Shown here one piece after another: positions 47,877-59,920 of a DNA stretch of 64,000 bases; position 1 is the stretch's first letter, and each line of letters begins with the position of its first letter. Position numbers and translations under genes: made by a program. This DNA comes from Siphonodentalium dalli. Taxonomy: Eukaryota > Mollusca > Scaphopoda > Gadilida > Siphonodentaliidae. The notes below the pieces were generated by a model. The model was given only the letters and a program-made list of their open reading frames with translations, was not told the DNA's origin and did not search any database. The stretch is taken from NCBI GenBank assembly GCA_032622095.1, contig CP136064.1, positions 113,694,004-113,758,003 of the forward strand, in the 5' to 3' direction.

Positions 47877-48214
47877 TTAATGTGCACCGATTTTGTTCGG
47901 GTAAACGGAAAAATGTTTGATTACTTACTTTGAGTAAACATATTAATGTCCGATAATTGCTCCATATATTGCATATTCCATCATTCCACGATAAATAGTT
48001 TTATTTGATCAACGTTATGATTTTAAATAAGGTGCTGATCATGGATACTTCCGGCATGCACGGTAAGCAAACTCCATGCAGGGTTTACCTCCCTTGATGA
48101 GGGTCCGAACACAACCGAACACAAGTCCAAATAATGGGAAATATAACAAAAAAAGTTCATAGGCATATGTATTCATGTTCAGACTATTACCACACGAAGG
48201 TTGGGCCAATAATA
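47877..48214. repeat. Outer palindrome arm A (partner 58478-58818)
   Basis: It begins GTTAATGTGCACCGATTTTG and includes ATTGCTCCATATATTGCATA, GATACTTCCGGCATGCACGG and ACACAACCGAACACAAGTCC; all return inverted at 58478-58818 with a few percent differences. Confidence 0.88.
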
Positions 48215-50670
48215 AGTATTTTATTTGATGTTTTGTAAAACGCGTGTTGTGTTCGGCATAGAAAAGCCGAACACAAGCTTATGTTGGGTCCTACTAAAAA
48301 CCGACCGCACCTCCACCAAGGGTCCGAGCCCGATGGGGTTTGCACTATTGTGCAGAATAGACCTGTATATATACCAAAGTCCAATCCCCGGCACTGTTAA
48401 CCCCTAACTTGTGGCAAGTTCCGTCGGTTACGCAAATTCCAAAAGGGCACAGACCGCACCTCCCCTGGCTGCCTGACCACGGAAATGGACATTATATCAC
48501 GCAGCGAATACCCCTATGCACACATGGACGATCAGACAAGTCGCTAGATGCAGCGAAAGTGAATAATTTAACCCATACGCTGCTGCCGAATTCGCTTTGA
48601 ATGTGTGCAGAAACGCCGAAAATTACACCCTCCTCCGTCCGCACCGTCCCCACGGGACCAAGCGAAATTGGGCATGCACTGTTGTGCAGAAGGGTCACAT
48701 ATGTACCAAGTTTCAAACCCCAGGTCGATAGATCGAGCGGACCCGGTAATGTTAACCCATAATTTTCACCCTCATCGCGTTTTTTTTTGTGTGATAAAGT
48801 TACCAAGACTCCAGAAACAGTGGTGTAGTTACACAAGTTAAGCATATCTCACAAAGTGAATGGGATATTAATATTCAATTTTGGTAAGTTATAGCCCTCA
48901 TTGGGCGCGCATTGAGAACTATTAGTACCGGTACTGGTGGTAGTCTTTTTTGTCGCAAAATATATACTTGGTTGCTTCAGATTAAATGTGGTGTATTCAT
49001 TTACCACATTCGTCTCGAACATCGGATACATTATCACGAAATAAAATTCTTTTGTTTACTGACTGTATTGTTTTCAGCGCCGAACACATTATTCGCATAT
49101 TTATGACACTGCCATGCACATATTATGAGATTTGAGAGTTTCTGTTAAACCTTTCCGAAATTTTGTTGAAAAATCATGGTCTCAAGTGGCCATCTTGTCT
49201 TTTTAATATCTTTGGATATATCTGAAATGTTACAAGCATGATGGATATAACATCTATATGCCGGAGTTATACAATGTGTGAATGTAATTTTCTTAGCTGA
49301 AAAAACATGGCTGTTGGAAGGAATCTTGAAATTGATTCTTTGGCTATCTATATCTAACAGCATGTTTATTGGCCATTAAAATTGAAGTTGATTATAACAC
49401 TTTGAGCCGAAGTATCAGTGATATTTTTTCATATGCAAAAAGAGGCAAATTAATGTATACTGACAAAATCGACAAATTATAATGCCGAGAAGCAGGTTTA
49501 CGAGATCACAAACACAGAACAAACACTTATGTTGAGATCTGCTCGAAGTTAGCACATTCAAGCAGGCTTTACTATGATAAGAATGCATAATTTTTCGCGT
49601 GATATGACTGATATCCCTCAAAAACATTGATATTTCTTTCGGTAATTTTCTCGGTGATTTCGTAAACATGCTTTATATCGCGCAATATCATTATTTTTCG
49701 ATTTCTGAGATTGGGTGAATCAATATAGCTTCAACAGGCTCCAACAGTAATTTCAGTTAAACAATGAAAACGATATGCAGGTTAATGGTCCGAATGGTGA
49801 CAATTTTCAATGTCAATCTTGGATGGACCGGAAATACAGTGCTCGTTTATCCGTTCATATACAGTGTATTTACATTACAGATACCGGTTGTCTGTGCGAC
49901 AAATTTGCCCTCGGACACTTGCCCCCTCCCCACATATGGACACAACACCCTGGCACAATTTACACGAAAACTTTTTCACTATAGAATTCTCACTTTAATA
50001 GTTTGTTGAAAAGTGTCATATTCCATACAGAAAGATAAATAAACGATGATTTTGATTAATATATCATACGGTGATATCAGTGGGAATGCTATAGTAATTA
50101 TTAGAGCCAATGCCATGCATGTCCTGGTAATGGTTACAGTGATTCTGCTCGAGCTATCGACTTGGGGGTTGAAACTTTGGTACATATGGGACCCTTCTGC
50201 ACGACAGTGCATGCCCCATTTCGCTTGGTCCCGTGGGGACGGAGGGTGTAATTTTCTGCGTTTCTGCGCACATTCAAAGCGAATTCGGCAGCAGCGTATG
50301 GGTTAATTTATTCACTTTCGCTGCATCTAGCGACTTGTCTGATCGTCCATGTGTGCATAGGGGTATTCGCTGCGTGATATAATGTCCATTTCCGTGGTCA
50401 GGCAGCCAGGGGAGGTGCAGTCGGTGCCCTTTTGGAATTTGCGTACCCGACGGAACTTGCCGCAAGTTAGGGGTTAACAGTGCCGTGTCCGCTCGAGCTA
50501 TCGACTTGGGGATTGGACTTTGGTATATATACAGGTCTATTATGCTCGGACCCTTGGTGGAGGTGCGGTCGGTTTTTAGTAGGACCCAACATAAGCTTGT
50601 TTTCGGCTTTTCTATGCCGAACACAACACGCGTTTTACAAAACATCAAATAAAATACTTATTATTAGGCA
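48215..50670. repeat. Inner palindrome, arms B and B'
   Basis: Arm B 48215-48765 and arm B' about 50128-50670 are inverted copies with indels. Marks: AAAACGCGTGTTGTGTTCGG, TACTAAAAACCGACCGCACC, ATATCACGCAGCGAATACCC and ACCCATACGCTGCTGCCGAA. The 1.36-kb spacer (48766-50127) shows no coding frame I recognise. Arm B directly continues arm A. Confidence 0.88.
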
Positions 50671-50851
50671 ATTCCACTCAAAATTTCTAACTGATGTGCT
50701 TGCACTAAAACTGGTGTCATTTTAAAGGGCCATGAAAACAATACATAAAACTGTTTACAGAATTGAAAAATTCCTTATAGTTTTGGAGTTATAGTCATTT
50801 AAAGGTGAAAAAACTAGGTGTTTTTTTGGTAATCGGCTCCCAGTGCTTATT

Positions 50852-53800
50852 AGTCCAGTGCATTTATGAGAAAATAGGGCTGAACCTCAAAATAATTGCA
50901 ACACAAAAGATTTTGTTTTATTTTGGTTGGGAACATCATAGAGTATACTCAGCTAAAAATCAACAAAAATCTTAACATGCGAAATGGCCTTTTTGAGGCA
51001 AAAATTGGCGAAAATGATGAAAAATTGGTGAAAAATGGAGATTAACATTTTTTGTTAATAACTCTTGATGTAAACCTACAATTGTTATATTTTCACAATG
51101 ATAAACTGTGGTACAGTTGTATACAAGATTTTGTATCATTTTATTCTATAAATATTGATTAAATTTTCGAATTTTCGAATATATCTGTAAGGGTGAAAAG
51201 ATGTAAAAATGGCAAGAAATCAGAGAAAAATGGAATTTCACATTACATGTTTATGCATTAGAAAATTGCCATAGTTGGACTTGGACTGTTGTCAGTCAGT
51301 TATATATGGGATTTTCCATCAATTTTGGGCCAGGTTGTGGTATCAATGACACTAAGTTGTCCATATCTTGTGGCAAAATAGTGAAAAAAAAGAGAAAAAA
51401 ATATAGAAATTCATTAAAAAAATATAGAATTTTGAAAAAATAATAAGTCTGGATAGATCATTCTGATTATCTGATAAGGCATGTGCACCTATTGCTTTTG
51501 CAGTCCATTTTACATTTACAACGAATGATGTTCAGTAGTTCTTTTGGAGCTGGTGGTTCCTCACGTTTGATAGGATTAGGCCGCCCATCCTTAACCTGCC
51601 CTCCCCAATCAGTTGGTTCCAAATTAAGCCCTTCCAACACTGCACCTGGTGATAGTGTATGTAAATGAAATCCTTTTCTACCTAAAAGTCTAACACAGCA
51701 GGTTACATCACCTCTGGTCGGCGCTTTGGCAACAGTGATAAGCCTCTGAAACAAGAGTTGTGGGTCGATGTGTACAACATCGTTGTCGATCTTGAGAGAC
51801 CGAGCACTCATTATTATTGCTTGGGATGTTCGCTTGAATACATAACTCATAACATCTTTCCCTCCCATGTTCATAAGGATCTTCCTGCATTTATGAGAAT
51901 AAAGTGCCAAACCTCAAACTAATTGCAACACAATGTTTCTTAGCAGGAATAAGTCTATTAACCAATTATAAACAACATACTAAAAATAAAAAATGATCAA
52001 GAAAGGCGAAATTGATCAATTTTGTGAAATAAATAAAAAAAATTATAGCTTTTCAAGGATGTTTATAAAAAACTTCTTTTGACATGTGCTTCCATTCATA
52101 TATCCATTTTGTTGAGTACACAATCCTGATTACAGAACAGAAAACATTTTCCAAATACGTTGAGAATTTTTCGAGTTATGTACCTCCAAAATTGGGAGTT
52201 TGTCTAATTTCAGAGCCTCAATTTCTGAAGAATTAGCTAAAATCCATATTTTAGGGTCTAGTATTTTAAAAACTAGAGAACAATGAAGGGATATCTTACT
52301 GTTGTATTAGTTGCCTCACTATATTGTCCACAAAAAATGATTTCTTTATGCATCTATGATCTAGAAGACAAAAATATTCTTAAACAAAATGTGTGTTCCA
52401 TTGTATGGACTTAGCCAAATTGGCCTTGTGACACAGAACTGGTGTGATGAAATACCATATTTGAGGTCATACAAACTCAATAAATTGATATCCATATGCC
52501 CTGTATTTCTCATAACCTCTTACGTATACTAGGTTAAATACACTGTGCTGGAATTGCTAAACACATATGTGCCATAATCAACTTATGGCCCTATGAATCC
52601 TTTGTATTGACTCTTTTCCAAAAATGCCATTATGAACTGTTTTGTGGTGTTTTTTTCCATTTTAAAGTTTTTTTTTGTGCACAAATAGTAAACAACAATG
52701 AATAAAATTAGTGTTTAATGTGTACAATCATTTGAACGTTCCTCCTAAAACACTTAGTGTTGGGAAAAATATGATTACATTGGTTATGCCAATCAACAGT
52801 CACTGGATTTCACATATTTTTCAAGAAACTGTCTCCAAATTTGAATGTTGATAATGGGGTAGGTGAAATCACAAAGGCTATGATCTTGTCACCATATTCT
52901 AGTCATTGGAGACAAAGGGTTGTTTTATCCAGTTTGTGCAGATTATTCTTGCATGGTAAAGAGTTTAGTACTTTAGTAATTATTAGATTTTTATTTATAA
53001 CTTTTATCAGCATGTTATATAGAACCAGCCCGAAATAATGATTCGCCATTGAGTTACAACAAAAAGGATCGTAGCTCTAAATATGAACATCAAAACAGGA
53101 AGCAGTTTACTCTGTATGAAAGAATAAGGTTTGTAGGAGCTGGTGATGTTAAAGTTGTATGCATCAAGGTCCATATTTTCTAGATTTTGTCAATATGGTT
53201 TCCCCTACCCCATTTTTCAGATATTCAAATTTGGCATCAGTTTCCAGAAAAATTAGTGAAATTCAGTGACATTCATTGACATATCCAACATAAGGCATTT
53301 ATTTCAACATTAAAGTGTTTCAGGAGGAAAGTTCAAATGATTTTGCACACATTAAACATACATTGTTTTTACAATTTATAAACAAAAACCTTTGAAAATT
53401 AACAAAAAACGCCCCAAAATGGCATTTTTAGATGAGTCAATTCTAAAGATTAATAGGGCCATAGTTTGATTTTCTACACCATGATTTGGGAAATTCCTTT
53501 ACAATGTGTTTAACGATGTATACTAAAAGTGATTGTGAGAAAGACAGGGAATATGGATATATAATTATTGATTTGTATGACATCAAATATGCTATTTCAT
53601 CATGCCGGTTCTGGACCACAGGCAAATTTGGCTGTCCATACAATGGTGGAACACACATTTTGTTTAAGAGTATTTTTGTCCTCTCAATCATAGATGCATA
53701 AAGAAATCACATTTTGTGCACAACCTAGACAGGAAATGACTAAAACAACAAGGAATCCCTTCATTTTACTTTATTTTTTAAAATACAAGACCATAAAAAA

Positions 53801-54180
53801 TGGATTTTAACTAATTTTGAGAAATTGAGCCTCCGAAATTAGACAAACTCCAAATAAATTTTGGAGGCACATAACTCAAAAAATACTGAACGTATCTAGG
53901 AAAGGTTTTCTGTTCTATAATCAGGGTTGTGCACTCTACAAAATGGATATATAAATGGAAGGATATGTGAAAGGAAGTTTTTTATTAACATCCTTAAAAA
54001 GCTATAAAATGAGTATTTTACCAAATTTTGACAAATTTATTTCACAAAATTCATCAATTTCGCATTTCTTGATTCTTGTTGATTTTTAGTATATTATTTG
54101 TGATGGGTTAAAGTACTTATTCCCACTGAGAAACTTTGTGTTGCAATTATTTTGAGGTGAAACCATAAATGCACTGGACT
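50852..54180. mobile_element. Inverted-repeat element with a third, internal end
   Basis: Ends AGTCCAGTGCATTTATGAG (50852) and its complement (54161-54180), each followed by CCTCAAAATAATTGCAACAC. A further copy of this end lies at 51885-51933. From there 51885-52770 and 53290-54180 are inverted copies (~890 bp) around a ~520-bp spacer, with marks TTATGCATCTATGAT and AACAAAATGTGTGTTCCA. An old composite or a transposon with rearranged ends. Confidence 0.7.
51467..51910 (-). pseudogene. Broken frame of an invertebrate multi-copy Cys-rich protein
   Basis: The frame has RKILMNMGGKDVMSYVFKR and VVHIDPQLLFQRLI, then jumps to LEGLNLEPTDWGGQ and EEPPAPKELLNIIRCKCKMD, CKSNRCTCLIR, stop. I recognise the pattern LxPTxWGW ... 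APxELLxxIRCxCKxDC ... RCTC as the C-terminal Cys-rich end of a large uncharacterised protein family that is multi-copy in many invertebrates and behaves like transposon cargo. Here the middle is deleted and the final Cys cluster is cut by a stop. No function should be inferred. It lies between two end-like repeats of the 50852-54180 element. Confidence 0.6.
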
Positions 54181-55721
54181 ATATGACTAATCTCCAAAGT
54201 ATGGGATGGACCCAAAATGACCTTTTTTCAGGTTGATTTTCATAATAAAATTACAGTAAAATTATTCTAACTCTGAAATTACTCGACCAATGTGCATGAA
54301 ACTTGCCATGTGTCCTCGGGAAAATATATGTTCACGCGTTGACTGGACCAATATGCAAATTAGTTACTCAGACTTTGACTAATTTGCATATAATTTGCAT
54401 ATTTAATGAGGAAATTGGACTAAAAATCAGCGAAAAAGTTACTTTTCAGGGAATTTATACCCAAAAAATGGGAAAATTTATGTTTTGCATTAAGAATATG
54501 TCAATGGTGTTGTTATTGGTCCATCGTGACCAACCATAGATGACCATGGGTTCAGTAGTATGCAAATTAGATGTTACGAATAGCCACACCCCTTTCTGGT
54601 CGAAACATGTGTGTATTCGTAGGTAATGTTGGCTGCGTGGGGGATTATAAAAACCAACTATAAAAATAACCGAAGACTGTCATATTATAGTGCGATTATA
54701 TTATTCTAAATTATACCATGTCCCCACTGGGCCAAATATTTCATAAATGTGTTAGAATTTACAGCAATTACTATTCGCATATTTATATTGCATACTAATG
54801 AGGTCATATCATAAAGAGACACAGTATCGTTGGGAGTCTATGAATCTGCATGTACCTACAGATTACTTACAATGGATCTGGGATAATCTATCACATTATA
54901 AGATATTGTAAACATAGCAGTAAAACAATGAGTGAACATTGACATTAGCAGGCACATTCGAATCTTGGTCCAATGTCTGATTAATTATTAGTAAGAAAAA
55001 TGTTATAAGTACATAACCACTATTGGAGTAAGGATAATCCAAATCGAACTAGTCAGTGACTGCGCTCCAGAATTGTTATCTAGACAAATTATTGATTGAT
55101 TCATGGTGCAACTCATGCATGTTTAAATGTTTTTTTTATGTTGATCAATGTTGACACAATATTTATTTCACCCCATAATTAATTCGACAAAGGAGAACCA
55201 CATACAATAGTCAAGGGAGTTCAACTTGAGCAGTTGAGATGGTTTTGAGTAACTACTACTACTATGCAGCCAGCACATGTCAGTGTGTTAAATTGATTGA
55301 CTTGTAATTGTTTGTTTACATGAATTATATAAGATATGTAATGTAATAAAATTAAATGTATGTTGAAGTTGACTTTTGCACATGACAATTATCAAGAAAA
55401 CGATTCCTGCAGTAGAAAGGTCCACATACTACATGCACATGTCTGTTTTGTAAAAATTTCTATCAGTGTTGACATGATATATTCAGTAAGGTAAGTCACC
55501 GCGGGGACAAAGTGAAAGTAGAAACCCAATTTAATTGGCAGAGAAAAATCATAAATATTTGCCCAAATACTCTTTAAATATTGGTATTATCAAAACTAAA
55601 CAATTTTAAAGCTAATTTTAGTTATAACCAAACCTAATTGTGTTTAAATAGACGCTTTAAACGAAGACATTTGTCAAATTACGTTCAGAATTCAATGCAT
55701 TTCGCAACGACGTCAGAGGTC
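54181..55721. other. Upstream region, octamer-like motifs, otherwise unassigned
   Basis: ATGCAAATTAG near 54353 and 54562 with CTAATTTGCATATAATTTGC near 54379 forms a small palindromic cluster. The rest shows nothing. Confidence 0.35.
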
Positions 55722-57857
55722 AGGCCTAAAAAAATAATACCTGTGTTTCCACTAACGGGGTCCCAAAAATGTTGGGTCGGTAGGTAGGTAAATTTTTTTT
55801 TTTTTTTTTTTTTTTTAAACCTATTTTGGCGGGGCAACTTTTTGGGATAATATTTGTCTGCGATTCATGATCAAGCAACATTACTCATTTGTTCAATTTG
55901 AGTTTGCATCAGTAGAGGCAGTCACAGTTTTTTTTGTAATTTTTGCATGGCTCCCATGGCATGTGTTGATGCCAAATTGGATTTGAGAAGAAATCAAATA
56001 GGTTAAATGATGCAAAACTAATGCTAAATCCTGTGTCACCGATAGAAGAGTGCAATGGAAGCATTAATTGGTACACGCGGTAGTATCAGATACTTAGTAG
56101 CAATTCTCGAACTGTCTGGAAGTGTCGGCGATCTTCAATCAATTCCGACCCTTTGAAGTTTTCTCTGATCTTCCGACAACTTTAAAGCACTGTGTATCAA
56201 GTCTGAATGCACACAAGGAAGTGGCAACGTAAAAGTGGCGTTGTGTGGCAATGCGTGCTTTCGTAACTTAATAGTTAATACTGCACGAAAGCAACATGGA
56301 TTCAAATTGCAATCACACCACGACATACTAAAAACTGTTTTACAGTGGGGTTTATAAAAACTATGTAAGTCGACAAAGTTTGAAGATTGAGATCAGCTGC
56401 ACAATGTCTTCACTCTTCCCGTTCTTCCTCCATGTTGTGATCTAATATGATCAATTCAATTGAGTGACCAAACAGACATCGTAGTTGAAACAACCCAAAA
56501 CCTCTTTAACTTCTTCAATTATCTTCCCTTTTATCAAGGAAATTGAATAGGGATCTCGTCGCTGATTCGTCCCGGGTACGAAACGACTTCGATTCGTCCC
56601 AACTTAGAAATTTACTTTGATTGATTCGTCCCAAATAGGCTACTATGGTTGTTTCGTACCCCGAATAGAATTAAACAACCAGCTAATAAATTTAATATCA
56701 TAACTTTCCATTGCATTAACATACTAAAATGTGTTCACTTATGAGTACTGACAGGTTGTTTTCACAACACGAAGACCACAGAGGGTCTACCGCCTGAATA
56801 GGCATCATATTGTTTTTACAAGTCGACGCTCATGGGTGACCACTGGTCTCATGTGCCGATGACCACTGTTCAGTGATCAAACGGATTGTATTTGTAACAA
56901 TAACAGTTCCGTAACCCGATTGTAGCTAGGCGGTGGGGATTGGGATTCGCGATTTTCTCGAGGAATGATTTCCGATTACGGCATTCGCCCGCGACGCTAT
57001 GAAAATATAGCAGAGGTGTTTCGAATGCCCATTGACAGCTAACGTAAACGAACGATCGGGCCCGATTTGCCGATTGTGGTTGGGTGATAAGTAATGGTTA
57101 GAGCACAATCCTATTGTTACAATCGTTCCCTGATTTTTGGTAAAGCACACCGATTCCCAAGGTTGCATGCGATTATCCCATTGTTAGGCACCCGCAACTC
57201 ATAACAAACAAATCGCACGGGCGCTTCAAAGTGGGAACAGTCCGTGTTGTTTCGGACATATCTATTTACATTCAGTTCATGCTAATCACGTTTTTGGGCG
57301 TGGCTAACCGGCTAATGTGTCCAATCGCGGCCAGCGCACGGCATATTTCCAGTTTATTGCATTATGTGTGATCAATTGTGCTCTAAGTCGATCAGAGCAC
57401 GCGAATTGTTCTTTACAGAATAAATCTCGTCTCCGACTCGATTGATTCTGGTAAAGAACAATTCGCGTGCTCTAACCATTACTTATTATAATTGGGCCGT
57501 CCGACAATCGGTCAATCTTGTGCATTTTCGTGCAACGAGATCTCGCGATCGCCGGACAACATGACACCATCTCCTGTCCGTCTGTAGACGCAGTATACAT
57601 CGCGTTTCTGCGGCAAGGTACCCACTCAACGCACCGCGTGATATCAATTTAAATTAACTTGGTAGTTTATATATTTATTTTTTTTGAAAACCCAATAAAA
57701 TGGGGGCAGTCGGCGACTTTTTCGGCCGTCGGTCGGTCGGGTTAGCAGAAACAGTGTACTTTTTTTTTTTTTAATTTGCAATAAAATGGTCTCAGTCGGC
57801 AACATTTTTAACGGTTGGTCGGGTTAGTGGAAACACAGGTATTCTTTTTTTAGGCCT
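55722..57857. mobile_element. 2.1-kb terminal-inverted-repeat element
   Basis: AATACCTGTGTTTCCACTAAC at 55736-55756 returns inverted at 57823-57843; both ends are preceded by A/T7 and AGGCCT, which may be a target duplication or the element tip. A T-run of about 22 lies near 55795. Inside is a perfect 23-bp hairpin (57394-57416 with 57451-57473, AGAGCACGCGAATTGTTCTT). No transposase frame seen. Confidence 0.7.
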
Positions 57858-58477
57858 CACGTAACCGGATATAACTGTGTTTGACCTAGTTTTACGCCCT
57901 AATTTCGGGGGTGGTGTTTGTTTAGGTAAATGTCCGGAGGGGCAAACTAAAATATAGGAAGCGGGTGTGATGCGTTTTAGATTGCCGAGACCGTGCTCTA
58001 TCTAATTTTCGGGTATACTTTTTTCTAAAGTCCATTTTGTGTTGAATTTTCTTCAATTAAAACTTCAAAAAGCCATAAAAATCTTTAAAATCAGTTAGAA
58101 AAAAAGTATACCTGATAAAAATGAAGAGTGCAATCTCCTCTGTCTGATGACATACATTTCGGCCAATGAGAATAAGATTTGCCCCTCCGGGTTTCAACTT
58201 GTTTACAAAACGCAATTGATGGAACAGCCAAAAAAGCCGGTCCGCCATGCCGTTACGTCGCTTTTCATGCCGACACACCACTCAAACGCAATTATCGCCA
58301 ACAAATCCCAAGAATATCACACAAATTATACATCAAATGAAAGATAAATTCCAAATGAACACAACACAGAAAGAATTATGAAGTTTCCTTTTGTTTATTT
58401 TTTATACGAAGCGATTGTTTGTCCAAAACATTGTTTTTTACGAATTTACAACAGATTACGTCGTACCTTGGAAGTGC

Positions 58478-58818
58478 CTATTATTATTGGCCCAAACTTC
58501 GTGTAGCAATAGTCTGAACATGAATACATATGCCTATGAACTTTATTTGTTATATTTCCCATTATTTGGACTTGTGTTCGGTTGTGTTCGGACCCTCATC
58601 AAGGGAGGTAAACCATGCATGGAGTTTGCTTACCGTGCATGCCGGAAGTATCCATGATCAGCACCTTATTTAAAATCATAACGTTGATCAAATAAAACTA
58701 TTTATCGTGGAATGATGGAATATGCAATATATGGAGCAATTATCGGACATTAATATGTTTACTCAAAGTAAGTAATCAAACATTTTGACGTTTACCCAAA
58801 TTAAATCGGTGCAGATTA
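58478..58818. repeat. Outer palindrome arm A'
   Basis: Inverted partner of 47877-48214, ending AATCGGTGCAGATTAAC. Confidence 0.88.
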
Positions 58819-59049
58819 ACCCCCCGCCGGCCAAGTCGCCAAACCAAATTTAATTTGGCCGCCAGAATGGCTCACCTTTCTTTTTTATAGCAAGTAATAA
58901 AATAATTGTTACATGTACCTGTTCCCCTACCCTGGAAAAAAAAACCTATGATAAACAAGTAATCTTTTTTGAGGGGCCTAATATAGAATAAATTTCTAAT
59001 TTTTTTTAATTTCCTATGGCTTGGTATGGCTTGGTTTGGCTTGGTGTTT

Positions 59050-59560
59050 AGTCACACTCAGTGACTCACAGGTGACGTCAGGTCCCTGATGTTATTCATT
59101 TATAATTTTATTGATAACCTCAGGTCAGGATAAATTAATCACAATCCAAAGGGTTGTTTTACGGTACGGTAACATAAGCGACGCAAGTATATTTGTGACG
59201 TCAGTAATTTCTATACCCCATCAACATGAAATTTTTTTTTTTACATCCGGGCGATTCAGACCTATGGGCCCCTATGGTGGCCGCCATGTTGGAATAGGAT
59301 TGACAAATTAATAAAACGAATTTATTTTTTCTTCTTCGATCAGCCTCCCTATAGCAATACTATTAAATTTGAAAAAACAAAATTAACCTTATTCAAAATT
59401 AAATGCTTAATGTGGATTTAGCTGACGCGGGCGCATAGCATTCGGCAAACCTCGCCAGATTCCGTACCGTTACAGTTAGAATATTACGTCACCTGGCAGG
59501 CCATGGCAACGTTGGAAATGATGACGTAATTTCGTTACAAAATGGTGGCGCTCTCTTGTT
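59050..59560. promoter_or_regulatory. Candidate promoter: CRE/ATF site cluster and YY1-type site
   Basis: Within 460 bp there are TGACGTCA at 59073 and 59196, TTACGTCA at 59484 and TGACGTAA at 59522, plus GGCCGCCATGTTGG at 59279 (a YY1-type core read on the minus strand) and AAAATGGTGGCGC near 59539. Such clusters are typical of housekeeping promoters. This is the best candidate start for the CDK11 transcript; a possible minus-strand donor GAAAG|GTGAGC stands at 58876/58875 and would give a ~12.5-kb first intron. It may also fire rightward. No TATA box was assigned. Low GC and lack of transcript data limit this call. Confidence 0.35.
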
Positions 59561-59746
59561 TGCGAAATTTGAAATTGAATTGCTTGTTATTGTTATCGCT
59601 CGTATTTTAAATGTACAACGGTATCACAGCATGTAAGCGTTAAGAACAAACGAGTAAGCACAAGCGAAGATAGCACAACGAGCCCATTACTGGAATGACT
59701 TTAGAGTCAAAGCAGTCAAAAGAAGAAGAAGAATAACAACAACAAC

Positions 59747-59920
59747 ATGTCAACAACAACAACTTGTTTTGAAGTTGAAGTGAACTGTGTTCAAAGTGAA
59801 AATCGGTCAGTCGGAAAGAAACTCAATGACGAATCTGTGACTGAAAAAAAATATGAAAATGAAGGTCACTGGAATGGAATGTGGACTGGTCTGTGCAGAC
59901 TGATCACCACGGCGATTTGA
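59747..59920 (+). CDS. Possible short first exon or 57-aa ORF, unrecognised
   Basis: ATG follows an AAC-rich leader with an in-frame TAG at 59702. It reads MSTTTTCFEVEVNCVQSENR, then a Lys/Asn/Glu-rich stretch, and stops at TGA 59918. It lies just to the right of the CRE/YY1 cluster, pointing away from CDK11, as a divergent transcript would. I do not recognise the sequence and see no strong donor inside it; GTGAGT at 60431 could be a donor for a longer, mostly non-coding exon. Equally it may be a chance frame. Confidence 0.2.
   Translation: MSTTTTCFEVEVNCVQSENRSVGKKLNDESVTEKKYENEGHWNGMWTGLCRLITTAI

Larger units (their letters stand above)
50671..58477. mobile_element. Possible 7.8-kb insertion that split the palindrome
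   Basis: Arm B' ends at TATTATTA and arm A' begins with TATTATTA, while arms A and B are contiguous on the left. The segment between starts GGCAATTCCA and ends TGGAAGTGCC, a 10-bp inverted end with one mismatch. An 8-bp duplication fits hAT, P or KDZ-type elements, but TATTATTA is low complexity, so this is tentative. Confidence 0.4.

Noticed and set aside
48215-50670. DIRS-type retrotransposon on account of inverted repeats
   Set aside because: No reverse transcriptase or tyrosine recombinase frame in the 1.36-kb spacer.
50671-58477. Polinton/Maverick element
   Set aside because: No polymerase, integrase or capsid frame is visible, and the ends lack the expected AG...CT form and 6-bp duplication.
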